From the NCBI GenBank assembly GCA_036521075.1, contig DATDIL010000022.1:15887-79886 (forward strand): DNA of 64,000 nt. The letters run 5' to 3'. Under the pieces are notes generated by a model. It was given only the letters and a program-made list of their open reading frames with translations. It was not told the origin of the DNA and ran no database searches. This DNA comes from DAIDKA01 sp036521075. GTDB taxonomy: Bacteria; Pseudomonadota; Gammaproteobacteria; Steroidobacterales; Steroidobacteraceae. The position numbers were made by a program, and so were the translations under genes. Each line of letters opens with the position of its first letter. The stretch's first letter is position 1. This document shows, piece by piece, positions 35,262 through 43,845 of this stretch.

Positions 35262-36713
35262 ATGAAACGCCGTGACTTCGTAACACTGGCTGCAGCGACA
35301 CTGGGCCAGGCCGGCGCCGGGGATCTATGGGCGCAGACGGGCGGCCCCGCATCGATGGACATGGGAGGATCGGATCCTGGCCCCCACGCGGCGCCGGCCG
35401 ACTTCACTTTACGGATCGCACCGGTGGCCGTGGAGATCGCGCCCAGCCATTTCGTCAGCACCGTGGGCTACAACGGCACCTCGCCCGGGCCGGTACTGCG
35501 CATGCGCGAGGGCAAGCCCGTCACGGTCGATGTCATCAATGACTCCGAGGCTGCCGAACTGGTCCATTGGCATGGCATGTTCCTGCCCTCACAAATCGAT
35601 GGGGCCGATGAGGAAGGCACGCCGGTCATCCCGCCGGGGGCTCGGCGCCGCTACCGCTTTACGCCGCGCCCGGCCGGCACGCGCTGGTATCACTCCCACG
35701 CCATGGCGATGGGGGACCTGCATCGCGGTTCATATACCGGCCAATACGGCTTTGTCGTCATCGATTCGGGCCGCGATCCGGGCAAGTACGACCAGGAAGT
35801 GTTTCTCGCGCTGCGCGACTGGGAGCACTTCTATACCGATCAGTTCGTGGACATGGACGACCAGGACGCGCCCGGACCCCAACCCGAAAAGCCGGCGAAA
35901 CTGGATACCCGCCCGAATGGGCTGGAAGTCATGAGCCAGCTTTACTCAATCAACGACAAGGCACTGCGGGCCGGAGAACCGATCCGCGTACGGCCGGGCA
36001 GCCGCGTGCTGATGCATCTGCTGAACGCCAGTGCCGTGGAGAACCGCACCCTCGCCCTGCCCGGCCATCAGTTCAATGTGCTGGCGCTGGATGGCAATCC
36101 GGTCCCGAACCCGAAGGCGGTCAAGGTCCTTACCCTGGGGCCGGGCGAGCGCATCGATGCCATCGTGGAAATGAATCAGCCGGGCGTGTGGATACTGGGC
36201 GCCACCGATGATGCCACCCGCCAGAGCGGCCTGGGCGTGGTCGTCGAATACGCTGGCCAGCACCGCCCGCCGCAATGGGTGGCGCAACCCGGAATCTTCT
36301 GGGATTACACCGTGTTCGGCGCGGCGCCCGTCGGCAAGGCCCCCGAGCAGACCATCGAAATGGTATTCGAAAAAATCCCCGGCGGCGCCCGTCCCTTCAA
36401 CCTGTTCACGGTCAACGGCAAGCCCTATCCGCATGATCGTGAGTTCGTTCTGCAACAAGGACGTCGCTACCGGCTGCTGTTCCGCAATCGCACCGACGAC
36501 GCTCACCCCATGCATCTGCACCGCCACACCTTCGAGCTGGCCAATGTCAACGGCAAACCTACCGGTGGTATTCTCAAGGACACGGTCATCGTGCCCATGT
36601 ACGGTCGCGTCGCGGTCGATTTCACGGCCGACCAGCCCGGCCTGTCGCTGTTCCACTGCCACATCCAGCACCACATGGACTACGGCTTCAAGGCGTTGTT
36701 CCGGTACGCTTGA
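35262..36713 (+). CDS. Tat-exported multicopper oxidase
   Basis: A 483-residue three-cupredoxin oxidase. The N-terminus K-R-R-D-F-V-T-L-A is a twin-arginine signal. All copper motifs are present: H102-W-H104-G, a Y-H-S-H block near 145, H-P-M-H-L-H near the C-terminus, and H465-C466-H467-I-Q-H-H471. The axial position ten residues after C466 is F476, as in high-potential laccases, instead of the usual methionine. The family oxidises phenols or metal ions and reduces oxygen to water in the periplasm. Candidates include laccase-like or CopA-like copper-tolerance oxidases; no Met-rich copper-binding repeat is seen, which argues against CopA. The wzi-like gene starts 27 bp downstream. Confidence 0.9.
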   Translation: MKRRDFVTLAAATLGQAGAGDLWAQTGGPASMDMGGSDPGPHAAPADFTLRIAPVAVEIAPSHFVSTVGYNGTSPGPVLRMREGKPVTVDVINDSEAAELVHWHGMFLPSQIDGADEEGTPVIPPGARRRYRFTPRPAGTRWYHSHAMAMGDLHRGSYTGQYGFVVIDSGRDPGKYDQEVFLALRDWEHFYTDQFVDMDDQDAPGPQPEKPAKLDTRPNGLEVMSQLYSINDKALRAGEPIRVRPGSRVLMHLLNASAVENRTLALPGHQFNVLALDGNPVPNPKAVKVLTLGPGERIDAIVEMNQPGVWILGATDDATRQSGLGVVVEYAGQHRPPQWVAQPGIFWDYTVFGAAPVGKAPEQTIEMVFEKIPGGARPFNLFTVNGKPYPHDREFVLQQGRRYRLLFRNRTDDAHPMHLHRHTFELANVNGKPTGGILKDTVIVPMYGRVAVDFTADQPGLSLFHCHIQHHMDYGFKALFRYA

Positions 36714-36740
36714 ACACTTTGTTCGGTAAAGTATTACTCC

Positions 36741-38237
36741 ATGATTGTGACTCCGAAAGCCGCGCGCGCCGTGCTGCGCACCCTCACCCTCGGCGTACTG
36801 TGCTTCGGGCACACGCATGCATGGGCCGCCCCTTGGGCTGAGGTCGGCGATGTCCAGCTGCGTTCGGATATCGAAACCCTGGCCACGGCGGGCGTCATCG
36901 ACAATCTCACCACCGAGTGGCCGGTCCCCTGGACACGCATTCTTGACCGGCTGGCCGTGAGCGGTGCGCTGAACGGCCAACCCAGCTCGGTCGTGGACGC
37001 GGCCGAACGGATCCGGCACCAGGCCGCGGGCCAGATGGTCCAGGACACTACGAGCTTTTCGGCCTATTTCGACGCCACCAATGCGCCCGAAGTGGTCCGC
37101 GGCTTCGATGCGCTGGGGCGCCAGAACGCGCAAACGCAGGGCACGCTGGCCTGGAACGGCGAATCCACCTTCATGCAACTTTCGGCCGGGCTGCAGTCGC
37201 ATGATAGTTTCGATTCGCACACCGTGCTGCTGGATGGCACCTACATCGCCCGGCAGATCTACGGCGCCGCCGTGTACGCCGGGTATCTGACGCACTGGTG
37301 GGGACCGGGTTGGATCTCGGCACTTTCGCTCTCGAACAATGCGGCACCCATTCCGCAGATCGGGATTTCGCGCATCGATACCAGCCCATTCAAGTCGCGA
37401 TGGCTGTCCTGGCTGGGCCCCTGGCAGGCCGAGTTCTTTGTCGGCGTGCTGGAGGGCGACATGCTGCCCACTCATACACTGATTGACGGACTGCGCTTCA
37501 ACTTCAACCCCGCGCCGGGACTCGATATCGGCCTGGAACGCATGGACGAGGCATGTGGCCGCGGCCATCCCTGCAATCCCGCCAACTATTTCAATCTGAG
37601 CAACAGCCCCACGAATCCCAGCAAGACCAACGACCAGGGCGACATCGACATCAAGTACTCCCGCGAACTGGGCGCAGTTGCACTGTCGGCCTACCTGCAG
37701 GTGATGAACGAGGATTCCAATCCGTTCTACCATTCCGGTACCAGTCATCTGTTCGGGCTCACGGGCTGGGTGCCGGTGGGTCAGAGGCGCGTGCGCATCA
37801 CCGCCGAATTCACCGATAGCATTGCCACGCAACAGATCTTCGGCTTCGGCGACTACTTCTATGGCTTCGCCTACAACGACTACAAGTACCTGGGCGGCAT
37901 GCGCAACTGGGATCGCGCGCTGGGCTTCAGTTTGGATACGGACGCAAAGCTGGCCACCCTGCAGGCCAGCTGGCTGGATGCCCACAACATCACCTGGACG
38001 CTCAGCTATCATCACGCCGATCTCAACGTCGCGGTGCCAACCGGGGCCACCGCTTACAGCCTCATCAATTTCGTCAGCTCGGCGCCCGTGCCCATCAACA
38101 TCGGCCAAGTACGCGCCAGCTTTGCGCTGCTGGATCATTTCGCCGTGGATGTCGAGGCGCGCTACTCAAGCGATCAGCCGCGACCCGCGCACGGGTCACA
38201 GGGCGCTGGCGAAGTGCGCCTGAGATATTCGCTGTGA
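36741..38237 (+). CDS. Wzi-like outer membrane beta-barrel (capsule assembly family)
   Basis: A 498-residue exported protein with signal peptide (about 1-29, A-W-A|A). An N-terminal helical module has the V-Q-L-R-S-D-I-E-T-L-A-x-A-G-V-I block and the T-x-W-P-x-P-W motif characteristic of the Caps_assemb_Wzi family. It is followed by alternating amphipathic strands of a beta-barrel with the H-W-W-G-P-G-W-I-S-A-L-S block. In E. coli Wzi is a surface lectin that anchors group 1 capsule. No capsule export genes are nearby, so the partner polysaccharide is unknown. A TAAAGT hexamer ends 8 nt before the ATG, and there is no Shine-Dalgarno sequence. Its stop abuts the stop of the convergent CAP-domain gene with no intervening base. 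Confidence 0.85.
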   Translation: MIVTPKAARAVLRTLTLGVLCFGHTHAWAAPWAEVGDVQLRSDIETLATAGVIDNLTTEWPVPWTRILDRLAVSGALNGQPSSVVDAAERIRHQAAGQMVQDTTSFSAYFDATNAPEVVRGFDALGRQNAQTQGTLAWNGESTFMQLSAGLQSHDSFDSHTVLLDGTYIARQIYGAAVYAGYLTHWWGPGWISALSLSNNAAPIPQIGISRIDTSPFKSRWLSWLGPWQAEFFVGVLEGDMLPTHTLIDGLRFNFNPAPGLDIGLERMDEACGRGHPCNPANYFNLSNSPTNPSKTNDQGDIDIKYSRELGAVALSAYLQVMNEDSNPFYHSGTSHLFGLTGWVPVGQRRVRITAEFTDSIATQQIFGFGDYFYGFAYNDYKYLGGMRNWDRALGFSLDTDAKLATLQASWLDAHNITWTLSYHHADLNVAVPTGATAYSLINFVSSAPVPINIGQVRASFALLDHFAVDVEARYSSDQPRPAHGSQGAGEVRLRYSL

Positions 38238-39083
38238 TCACGGTTGCTTCACGGGTTGGGTGAGCAGCTGATCCCAGTACAGGCCGCGCCGCGAACCTGC
38301 TCCGGAAGCCTGCGCGAGGCCCATCTCGACGAACCTCGCGTCCATGATGTTCTCGCAGTGTCCGGTACTGTGCAGCCATCCGGCCACGACTTCCTGCGCC
38401 GAGGTCGGTCCGTAGGCGATGTTTTCCCCTACCAGCTTCTCCCGGTAGCCCGTGGCACGCACCCGCTGCGCGGGCGTATGCCCGGTGCGGTCGACGTGTT
38501 CGAAATAATCGTGTCGCGCCATGTCCGCGGCGTGTTCGTACGCGACGCTGTCCAGCGTGGCGGACTCGTGCAGGGGCGGCGCCGGACCGAACGCGCGTTC
38601 GCCGCAGCGAGTGCCGTTCGCCCGGACTGCATTGACGAGCTGCAATACACCTGCTGCCGATGAGGGCTGAATGCTTGCCACCGCGCGTGAAGCAATCACC
38701 ATCCAGGTATTCGCTCCCTTGCGGTAGACACCGATATCGCGCAGTGCTTGATCGGCAAACTCGCGGCAACGGGTCTTGCGCAACGCTTGCAGCACCGAAT
38801 CCTCGGAGCCGCTGACGCGCAGGCCCACTGCCTGGCGGACCCGATAGCCGGCCTGCTCAGCCGCCGTGAAGGGTGAGCCGCCGGAGGCCCACACGGCCGC
38901 CGCCCGATCCAGCTGCCGGCTCAGTTGCAAGGGCTGATTCGCGGGTACGAGCCCCGCGCAGCCGCTGACGCGCAGCAACTGAACGGCCGACACCGGGTCG
39001 GCCCATGAGGTATGTGGACAAAGTGCGGCAGCCAGGCTCAACAGACAGCCGAGCTGCCCCAGCGGTGGAAGTTTCAAACGCAT
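38238..39083 (-). CDS. Secreted CAP (SCP/PR-1-like) domain protein
   Basis: A 281-residue protein with a signal peptide (about 1-28). The C-terminal 140 residues form a CAP domain: H-A-A-D-M-A-R-H-D-Y-F-E-H, G-E-N-I-A-Y-G, and G-W-x-x-S-x-G-H-C-E-N-I-M-D, the CAP tetrad histidines being H in the first and last blocks. The N-terminal 110 residues are not recognised. Bacterial CAP proteins (YkwD type) are extracellular and of uncertain function. The ATG at 39083 has an AAGGTG very close upstream. It is convergent with the wzi-like gene and shares a divergent region with the PadR gene. Confidence 0.85.
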   Translation of the reverse strand: MRLKLPPLGQLGCLLSLAAALCPHTSWADPVSAVQLLRVSGCAGLVPANQPLQLSRQLDRAAAVWASGGSPFTAAEQAGYRVRQAVGLRVSGSEDSVLQALRKTRCREFADQALRDIGVYRKGANTWMVIASRAVASIQPSSAAGVLQLVNAVRANGTRCGERAFGPAPPLHESATLDSVAYEHAADMARHDYFEHVDRTGHTPAQRVRATGYREKLVGENIAYGPTSAQEVVAGWLHSTGHCENIMDARFVEMGLAQASGAGSRRGLYWDQLLTQPVKQP

Positions 39084-39206
39084 TCACCTTGGGCTTTTCT
39101 CGATAATGACCTGCCAGAACGGTCGGGGGCGGGAACGGATGACTACGGGGCGCGGAACCGCGTCACAGTCTTGCGCCCGCGGAAATACCTATGTGGACTT
39201 ACGATC

Positions 39207-39512
39207 ATGGGTCAGAAAGACAAAGCCGTCCGGATGTCCCTGCAGACTCTGCGGGTTCTGGAAGCGTTCCTTGAGAATCCGACCGACGAGCTTGCCGGCG
39301 CTGACGTGCAGAAGCGTGGCCAGCTGGCGTCGGGCACTTTGTACCCAATCCTGTTGCGACTGGAATCGGCCGGATGGTTTGTCAGTCGCTGGGAGGCGGT
39401 GGATCCGGCCCATGTCGGGCGACCGCGCCGCCGACTGTATCGGCTCACCCCGAGCGGTCTTGCCCGCGCGCGTGAGGTATTCGCAAGCTTTGGTCAAGGA
39501 GTTCCCGCATGA
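39207..39512 (+). CDS. PadR family transcriptional regulator
   Basis: A 101-residue winged-helix protein. The blocks L-R-V-L-E-A-F-L, L-A-S-G-T-L-Y-P-I-L-x-R-L-E and G-R-P-R-R-R-L-Y-R-L-T-P-S-G are those of short PadR (subfamily s2) repressors. PadR proteins of this size usually regulate the gene they are coupled to. The ATG at 39207 lacks an obvious ribosome binding site; a start at 39234 is the alternative. Its stop overlaps the ATG of the next gene by 4 nt, so a shared transcript with the TonB-like pair is expected. Confidence 0.85.
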   Translation: MGQKDKAVRMSLQTLRVLEAFLENPTDELAGADVQKRGQLASGTLYPILLRLESAGWFVSRWEAVDPAHVGRPRRRLYRLTPSGLARAREVFASFGQGVPA

Positions 39513-39805
39513 ATCCGCGGCACGACAAGACCGACCTGGCGCAGCGACTCATTCTCGGTGCCGCGCAGCGCGCACCGGCAGCGCTGTCACAGCGCCTCGC
39601 GGAGGAGTGGCTCGCGGATCTTGGCTCGCGAACCGCCTCGCTCTCGCGCCTGCGTCTCGCGCTTGGCTGCTGCTGGGCCAGCGGCGTCATCCGGCACGAC
39701 TTTCGCGTGCCCCAACTTGCGGCCTCGGGCGCAGCGGCCGCCCACAAACCCGTATTGAGTGACTTGCGAGTCGACCTGCCGCTTCTCTCGCGTCGCACGT
39801 CGTAG
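39509..39805 (+). CDS. Small protein coupled to PadR; possible detached N-terminus of a TonB-like protein
   Basis: A 98-residue protein overlapping padR by 4 nt (ATGA). Its centre reads E-E-W-L-A-D-L-x-S-R-T ... S-R-L-R-L-A-L-G-C-C-W-A and it ends in L-S-R-R-T-S. From memory of related bacteria, this block can occur as the cytoplasmic N-terminus of PadR-linked TonB-like proteins, where a membrane helix follows the R-R-T element. Here a stop codon falls right after it and the TonB-type domain resumes in a different frame 17 bp later. I therefore list it as possibly broken. As a stand-alone protein its function is unknown, and no membrane helix or signal is present. Confidence 0.55.
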   Translation: MNPRHDKTDLAQRLILGAAQRAPAALSQRLAEEWLADLGSRTASLSRLRLALGCCWASGVIRHDFRVPQLAASGAAAAHKPVLSDLRVDLPLLSRRTS

Positions 39806-39821
39806 TCTCCTGCCCACCCTG

Positions 39822-40328
39822 ATGCATGTGACCATGGAATTGCAGACCCGGCCGCAACCGCCGTCGACCCCGCCACTGTCCAAAACGACTTTCAAGCTGC
39901 AGCCGATCACTCTTGGGCGGCTGGATCCCGTGGATCCGTCAAAGCTCAACCTTGTGATGCAGACCACCGACCCCCCTTTGACCCCTACCCCTGGAGCGCA
40001 GAATACGCGGCAAACCGCGCCACCCCGACCGGTGCAAAGAATAATGGGCGGCCCGGGCACGAACTTTCCGAACACGGATGACTATTACCCTGCAGCCTCG
40101 CGACGCATGGCGGAGACCGGCGCAGCCATGGTTCGGGTGTGCGTGAACACCCAGGGCCGTCTGACCGCTGACCCGACCATTGCCGCATCATCCGGGAGCC
40201 GACGGATCGATGACGGCGCCTTGAACCTCGCCAAGGCAGGTTCCGGACACTATCGGCCGACCCTCGAGGACGGCGAGGCGGTGAACGCCTGCTTTGCCTA
40301 CAGAATCCGCTTCATGCTGATCAACTGA
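39822..40328 (+). CDS. TonB C-terminal-domain protein without a membrane anchor (possibly a broken gene)
   Basis: A 168-residue protein. Residues about 90-168 form a TonB_C domain: F-P-N-T-D-D-Y-Y-P-x-A-S-R-R ... A-M-V-R-V-C-V-N-T-Q-G-R-L-T ... a S-S-G-S block, and a final A-Y-R-I-R-F strand. The proline-rich segment before it is short, and the N-terminus has no hydrophobic helix, although TonB must be anchored in the inner membrane through such a helix. Candidate starts are ATG 39822 and 39834. Upstream in this frame lies part of the preceding gene read out of frame. Either the helix was lost by deletion plus frameshift, or this is a soluble TonB_C protein. The stop is 7 bp from that of the convergent HDOD gene. 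Confidence 0.6.
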   Translation: MHVTMELQTRPQPPSTPPLSKTTFKLQPITLGRLDPVDPSKLNLVMQTTDPPLTPTPGAQNTRQTAPPRPVQRIMGGPGTNFPNTDDYYPAASRRMAETGAAMVRVCVNTQGRLTADPTIAASSGSRRIDDGALNLAKAGSGHYRPTLEDGEAVNACFAYRIRFMLIN

Positions 40329-40335
40329 GCGAGAA

Positions 40336-41547
40336 TCATTGGCCCTGATCGGCCAGGCACGCCATCGCGAGCTTCTCGGCATCGACCCAGTCGCAGGGAA
40401 TGCCATCGAGCCGCTCGAAGAACTCCTGGCCGACGACGCCGTTGCGACGTGGCGGACTGCTGAAGGCGTCACTGTCGTCGGTACCTGAAAGCGCCAGTGC
40501 CGCTGCCAGTGCCGACAATGTGTTGAAGCGCGTCACTCCGACCCGTTCGGGGGTATGGTGGTGCGCGACCGCCTCGACCAGAGTATTGGGCATGCCCCAC
40601 AGTCCGAGCAGGTAAGCCCCGATCTCGGCGTGCGAAGTGCCCAATACACAGCGTTCCGCCTCCTGCATCGGAATGTCCCTGCTCAGCGCCAACGCCGCGG
40701 CCTGATCAAGTTGCGCCGGCCGCTCCTGAACCAGCACCCAGTAGCCAATGTCGTGCAGAAATGCCGCCAGCACGGCCTCGTCGCTGCAGGGACTGCCGGC
40801 CGTCAGGGCGGCCGTGACACGCGCCACGCGCTGCACATGTGCCTGCATGAAATCCAGGTCGAGGTCGCTGCGGGCCGCACGCTGCCAGCCCGTAAGCACC
40901 TCCGAGCACATCACCAGGTTGCGAACCGCCAGGAACCCCAGCTGTGTGAGGGCCTGGGCAATGCTCTTGATGCGGTCGCGTTCGTGAAACATCGCGCAAT
41001 TGGCCAGCTGCAGCAGCTTCGCAGTGATCGCCGCATCGGCCTCGATGACCGCGCATATTTTCTTCGGTGTGACATTCTTGTGGCTCATCATCACCTGCAA
41101 TCTGGCAAACGTCCGCGGCCGCGATGGCAGCCGGTGCACGCTGCCGATGAGCGCGCGCAGCCCGGGCTGGGACAGCAGATCCTGAAGTCTCAGGCAACGC
41201 TCGATCGCCTCGTGGACTTCACTTCGCGCCGATTCGCGGAAAACATATTGGTGAGCCGCGGGAAAGGGCAGCTGGTATGCCCGACTGGAGCATTCGAGGC
41301 TGGCGCAAAGTGCGATCCTTGAAGTGCTCGGCCAGCGTCCGCTGATGCTCAACAGCAGTGGCACGGCGTCCGCGGCACAGTCATCGACATCGGCGACCAC
41401 GACATCATGCGGCCGACGTTCGAGCTCCCGCAGCGCCTGCGAGCCCGTGGCGGCGAGCGTGACGATCCACTGGTCGGCGCCCGGCCGGGACGGCTGCTCC
41501 TGCAACCGCCAATCGTGATCGCCCACTAACAGAATGTACCGTGGCAT
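40336..41547 (-). CDS. Receiver-like plus HDOD domain signalling protein
   Basis: A 403-residue protein. Residues 1-120 look like a degenerate response-regulator receiver: G-D-H-D-W near the start and V-V-V-A-D-V-D-D with a candidate phospho-aspartate. Residues about 130-330 are an HDOD domain: P-S-R-P-x-T-F-A-R-L, I-x-x-D-A-A-I-T-A-K-L-L-Q-L-A-N and a C-terminal F-L-H-D-I-G-Y-W motif, with H-H-x-P near 325. HDOD proteins lack reliable phosphodiesterase activity and act in c-di-GMP or stress signalling. It would be a cytoplasmic signalling adaptor; its partner is not evident in the window. Start is ATG at 41547 without a clear ribosome binding site. Confidence 0.82.
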   Translation of the reverse strand: MPRYILLVGDHDWRLQEQPSRPGADQWIVTLAATGSQALRELERRPHDVVVADVDDCAADAVPLLLSISGRWPSTSRIALCASLECSSRAYQLPFPAAHQYVFRESARSEVHEAIERCLRLQDLLSQPGLRALIGSVHRLPSRPRTFARLQVMMSHKNVTPKKICAVIEADAAITAKLLQLANCAMFHERDRIKSIAQALTQLGFLAVRNLVMCSEVLTGWQRAARSDLDLDFMQAHVQRVARVTAALTAGSPCSDEAVLAAFLHDIGYWVLVQERPAQLDQAAALALSRDIPMQEAERCVLGTSHAEIGAYLLGLWGMPNTLVEAVAHHHTPERVGVTRFNTLSALAAALALSGTDDSDAFSSPPRRNGVVGQEFFERLDGIPCDWVDAEKLAMACLADQGQ

Positions 41548-41631
41548 TACACTGCCGCAGGAGCCTCGCCCATGAGAGAACCCATATCACCTGCGGGCGC
41601 CCGATCTGTCCGGCATCACGTCACAGTCTGG

Positions 41632-41708
41632 TGGCGCGCCCGGAGAGATTCGAACTCCCGACCCTCAGGTTCGAAGCCTGATGCTCTATCCAACTGAGCT
41701 ACGGGCGC
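41632..41708 (-). tRNA. tRNA-Arg (anticodon TCG)
   Basis: A 77-nt cloverleaf on the minus strand. The acceptor stem GCGCCCG pairs with CGGGCGC, followed by discriminator G and an encoded CCA. The D-arm reads AGCTCAGTTGGATAGAGC. The anticodon stem TCAGG/CCTGA encloses the loop CTTCGAA with anticodon TCG, reading CGA. The T-arm contains GTTCGAATC. No integrase or duplicated 3' end is seen nearby. Confidence 0.95.
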
Positions 41709-41775
41709 TTAGCATCCGGACGAATGCCGGAACTCGTATAGGCTACCGAATTCCAAACCGGATTGGGAACTGTGC

Positions 41776-43335
41776 TTGGCCGCCCCGCTCACCCGACGAC
41801 GCTTGCTGAATCTGATCGGTCTCACGGCAGGCTCCGCCGCGGCCTATCAGGCCGCAATGGGCCTGGGGCTGGCGCCGGCGGGCGCCGCCGAATCGCTGCC
41901 CGATATCGTGGCTTTGGGATCACAGCGGCGTCGGGTGCTGATCCTGGGCGCCGGGATTGCCGGCCTCACCGCTGCCTACGAGCTCAGTCGCAAGGGCTAT
42001 GAATGCCTGATTCTCGAAGCCTCGCAGCGTGTGGGAGGACGCAACCTGACCCTGCGCCACGGTGATGTGGTCGATGAGATTGATCAGCCGCAGGTGTGTC
42101 GTTTCGATGCCCATCCGGACCTGTACCTGAACGCCGGCCCGGCGCGCATCTCCGCGCTGCATTCCTCGGTGCTGGGCTATTGCCGCGACTTTGGCGTCGC
42201 CATGGAACCCTTCGTTAACCAGAACCGCAACGCCTGGGTCCAGGATGAGGCCCTTGCCGAGGGGCGCCCGGTGCGTATTCGCGAGTGTATGGCCGACACC
42301 CGCGGATTCCTGGCGGAACTCATGGCCAAGGCCTTTCACTCGGGGCGCCTGGATCTGCCCGTTGCGGAGTCCGACGCCGAGAACGTGCTCGAGTTCCTGC
42401 GTATTTTCGGGGGGCTGGACGCGGACAACCGCTACGACCCGCAGGTGCGGGCCGTGCTGCGCAGTGACACCACCCTGCCGCTGCCGCTGCGCGAAGCGCA
42501 CAGCCTCTCCGAGCTGATGCGTATGCATTTGTGGACCGAGCTGATCAACATCGAGGAAGCCCCGGACCAGGCGCCGACCATGCTCGCCCCAGTGGGTGGC
42601 ATGGACAATCTGGTACGCGCCTTCCAGCGCCACCTTGCCCCGGTGCGCACGGGCTGCCAGGTGCGCTCGATCATGCTGCGCGAGAAACAGGTGGAGGTGC
42701 TCTACGACGGACCCGAGGGCATGCGGCGCGAGAGGGGTGATTTCTGCCTCAACAGCATACCGGCGCATCTGATGCGCGGCGTCACGAATAACTTCGACCC
42801 GGGTTACGCCCAGGCCTTTGACAGCCTGGAGCCGGGCAGCCTGATCAAGATCGGCTTGCAGATGCGCGAGCGTTTCTGGGAGGGCGAACAAATCTACGGT
42901 GGCATGTCCTGGACCACCCAGGACATCACCCAGATCTGGTACCCGGGCCACGGCATCCATGGCTCCAAGGGGGTGCTGCTGGGCGCCTATGTCTTCGGCG
43001 GCGAGGCCGCACAGCGGTTCGAGCAGCTGACCGGGCCGCAAAGGCTGGCCGCGGCCATCGCCCAGGCGGGCAAGGTGCACCCGCGATACGGTGAATATGT
43101 CGAGAACGGCATCAGCGTCGTGTGGCGCCGGATGCGACACCTGCAAGGCTGCGCCCCCATGTGGACCGCCGCGGGCCGCAGCGAGTTCTTTGCCACCCTG
43201 CGCGCGGCGCACGGTCGGCACTACGTGATCGGTGACCAGGTCAGCTTCGCGAGCGGCTGGCAGCAAGGCGCCATGGACTCGGCCTGGGCAGCGGTCCGGG
43301 ACATCGACGCCCGGGTCCGTGCTGAAATCGCTTAA
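41776..43335 (+). CDS. Tat-exported flavin amine oxidase
   Basis: A 519-residue flavoprotein. A twin-arginine signal (T-R-R-R-L-L-N-L-I-G-L) precedes the FAD Rossmann motif G-A-G-I-A-G-L-T-A-A-Y-E-L near residue 56. The R-x-G-G-R block reads R-V-G-G-R-N. C-terminal family segments S-W-T-T-Q-D and V-I-G-D-Q-V-S-F-A-S-G-W-Q-Q-G-A-M-D-S-A place it with periplasmic monoamine or L-amino-acid oxidases that make an imino acid or aldehyde, ammonia and peroxide. Substrate is uncertain. The start is probably TTG 41776, since no ATG or GTG in frame precedes the Tat motif; a GGGA lies about 8 nt upstream. The small secreted protein gene follows after 64 bp. Confidence 0.85.
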   Translation: MAAPLTRRRLLNLIGLTAGSAAAYQAAMGLGLAPAGAAESLPDIVALGSQRRRVLILGAGIAGLTAAYELSRKGYECLILEASQRVGGRNLTLRHGDVVDEIDQPQVCRFDAHPDLYLNAGPARISALHSSVLGYCRDFGVAMEPFVNQNRNAWVQDEALAEGRPVRIRECMADTRGFLAELMAKAFHSGRLDLPVAESDAENVLEFLRIFGGLDADNRYDPQVRAVLRSDTTLPLPLREAHSLSELMRMHLWTELINIEEAPDQAPTMLAPVGGMDNLVRAFQRHLAPVRTGCQVRSIMLREKQVEVLYDGPEGMRRERGDFCLNSIPAHLMRGVTNNFDPGYAQAFDSLEPGSLIKIGLQMRERFWEGEQIYGGMSWTTQDITQIWYPGHGIHGSKGVLLGAYVFGGEAAQRFEQLTGPQRLAAAIAQAGKVHPRYGEYVENGISVVWRRMRHLQGCAPMWTAAGRSEFFATLRAAHGRHYVIGDQVSFASGWQQGAMDSAWAAVRDIDARVRAEIA

Positions 43336-43399
43336 GATAGCGGCTCGGGCACTTCGGTGTCAGATGCGACAAATTCTTACATTCCTAGGGGGGTTTCCA

Positions 43400-43807
43400 A
43401 TGAAGTTCCGTTCCACCGTGCTGGCCTCCTCGCTGGCGATTGCTGCCTTGGTCGTGGCAATGCAGGCGTCGGCCGCCTGCAGCTACCCGAAGACGCCGGA
43501 CAAAATTCCGGATGGCACCAAGGCGACCAAGGAAGAGATGATCGCCGGCATGAAGATGATGCGGGCCTACAACGACCTGATCAAGCAGTACACGGACTGC
43601 CTGAAGTCGGAGCATGACACCGAAGTGGCGAAGATTGATGGCGCCCCCGCAGCCGACGATGCTGCGCAGAAGAAGAAAAAAGATCAAAAGGACGACCTCG
43701 ACAAGGTGCTCGCGCAGAAGAACGATGCCGCCGTGGATGAAGCCTCGGCGGTGACCGGTCGTTTCAACGAGCAGATCAAGGCTTACAACGCCGCGCACAA
43801 GAGCTAA
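43400..43807 (+). CDS. Small secreted protein of unknown function
   Basis: A 135-residue protein with a clear signal peptide (A-M-Q-A-S-A|A), then a mature helical, Lys/Asp/Ala-rich domain with two cysteines (about 27 and 62), which could form a disulfide. The central region has a Lys-rich patch K-K-K-K-D-Q-K-D-D. A strong AGGGGGG precedes the ATG by about 8 nt, suggesting high expression. No family is recognised. It follows the amine oxidase gene on the same strand, but the 64-bp gap permits its own promoter. Confidence 0.75.
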   Translation: MKFRSTVLASSLAIAALVVAMQASAACSYPKTPDKIPDGTKATKEEMIAGMKMMRAYNDLIKQYTDCLKSEHDTEVAKIDGAPAADDAAQKKKKDQKDDLDKVLAQKNDAAVDEASAVTGRFNEQIKAYNAAHKS

Positions 43808-43845
43808 GGCGAGCGCGCTGCGGCCCCCCGGCCTCGCGCCCATCC

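Noticed and set aside
35946..38138. A 730-codon minus-strand frame opposite the multicopper oxidase and wzi-like genes
   Set aside because: It spans two genes with clear signal peptides and family motifs and shows no domains of its own.
41632..41708. tRNA-Arg as an integration site for a mobile element
   Set aside because: No integrase gene or repeat of the tRNA 3' end is visible within the surrounding 10 kb, and flanking genes look ordinary.
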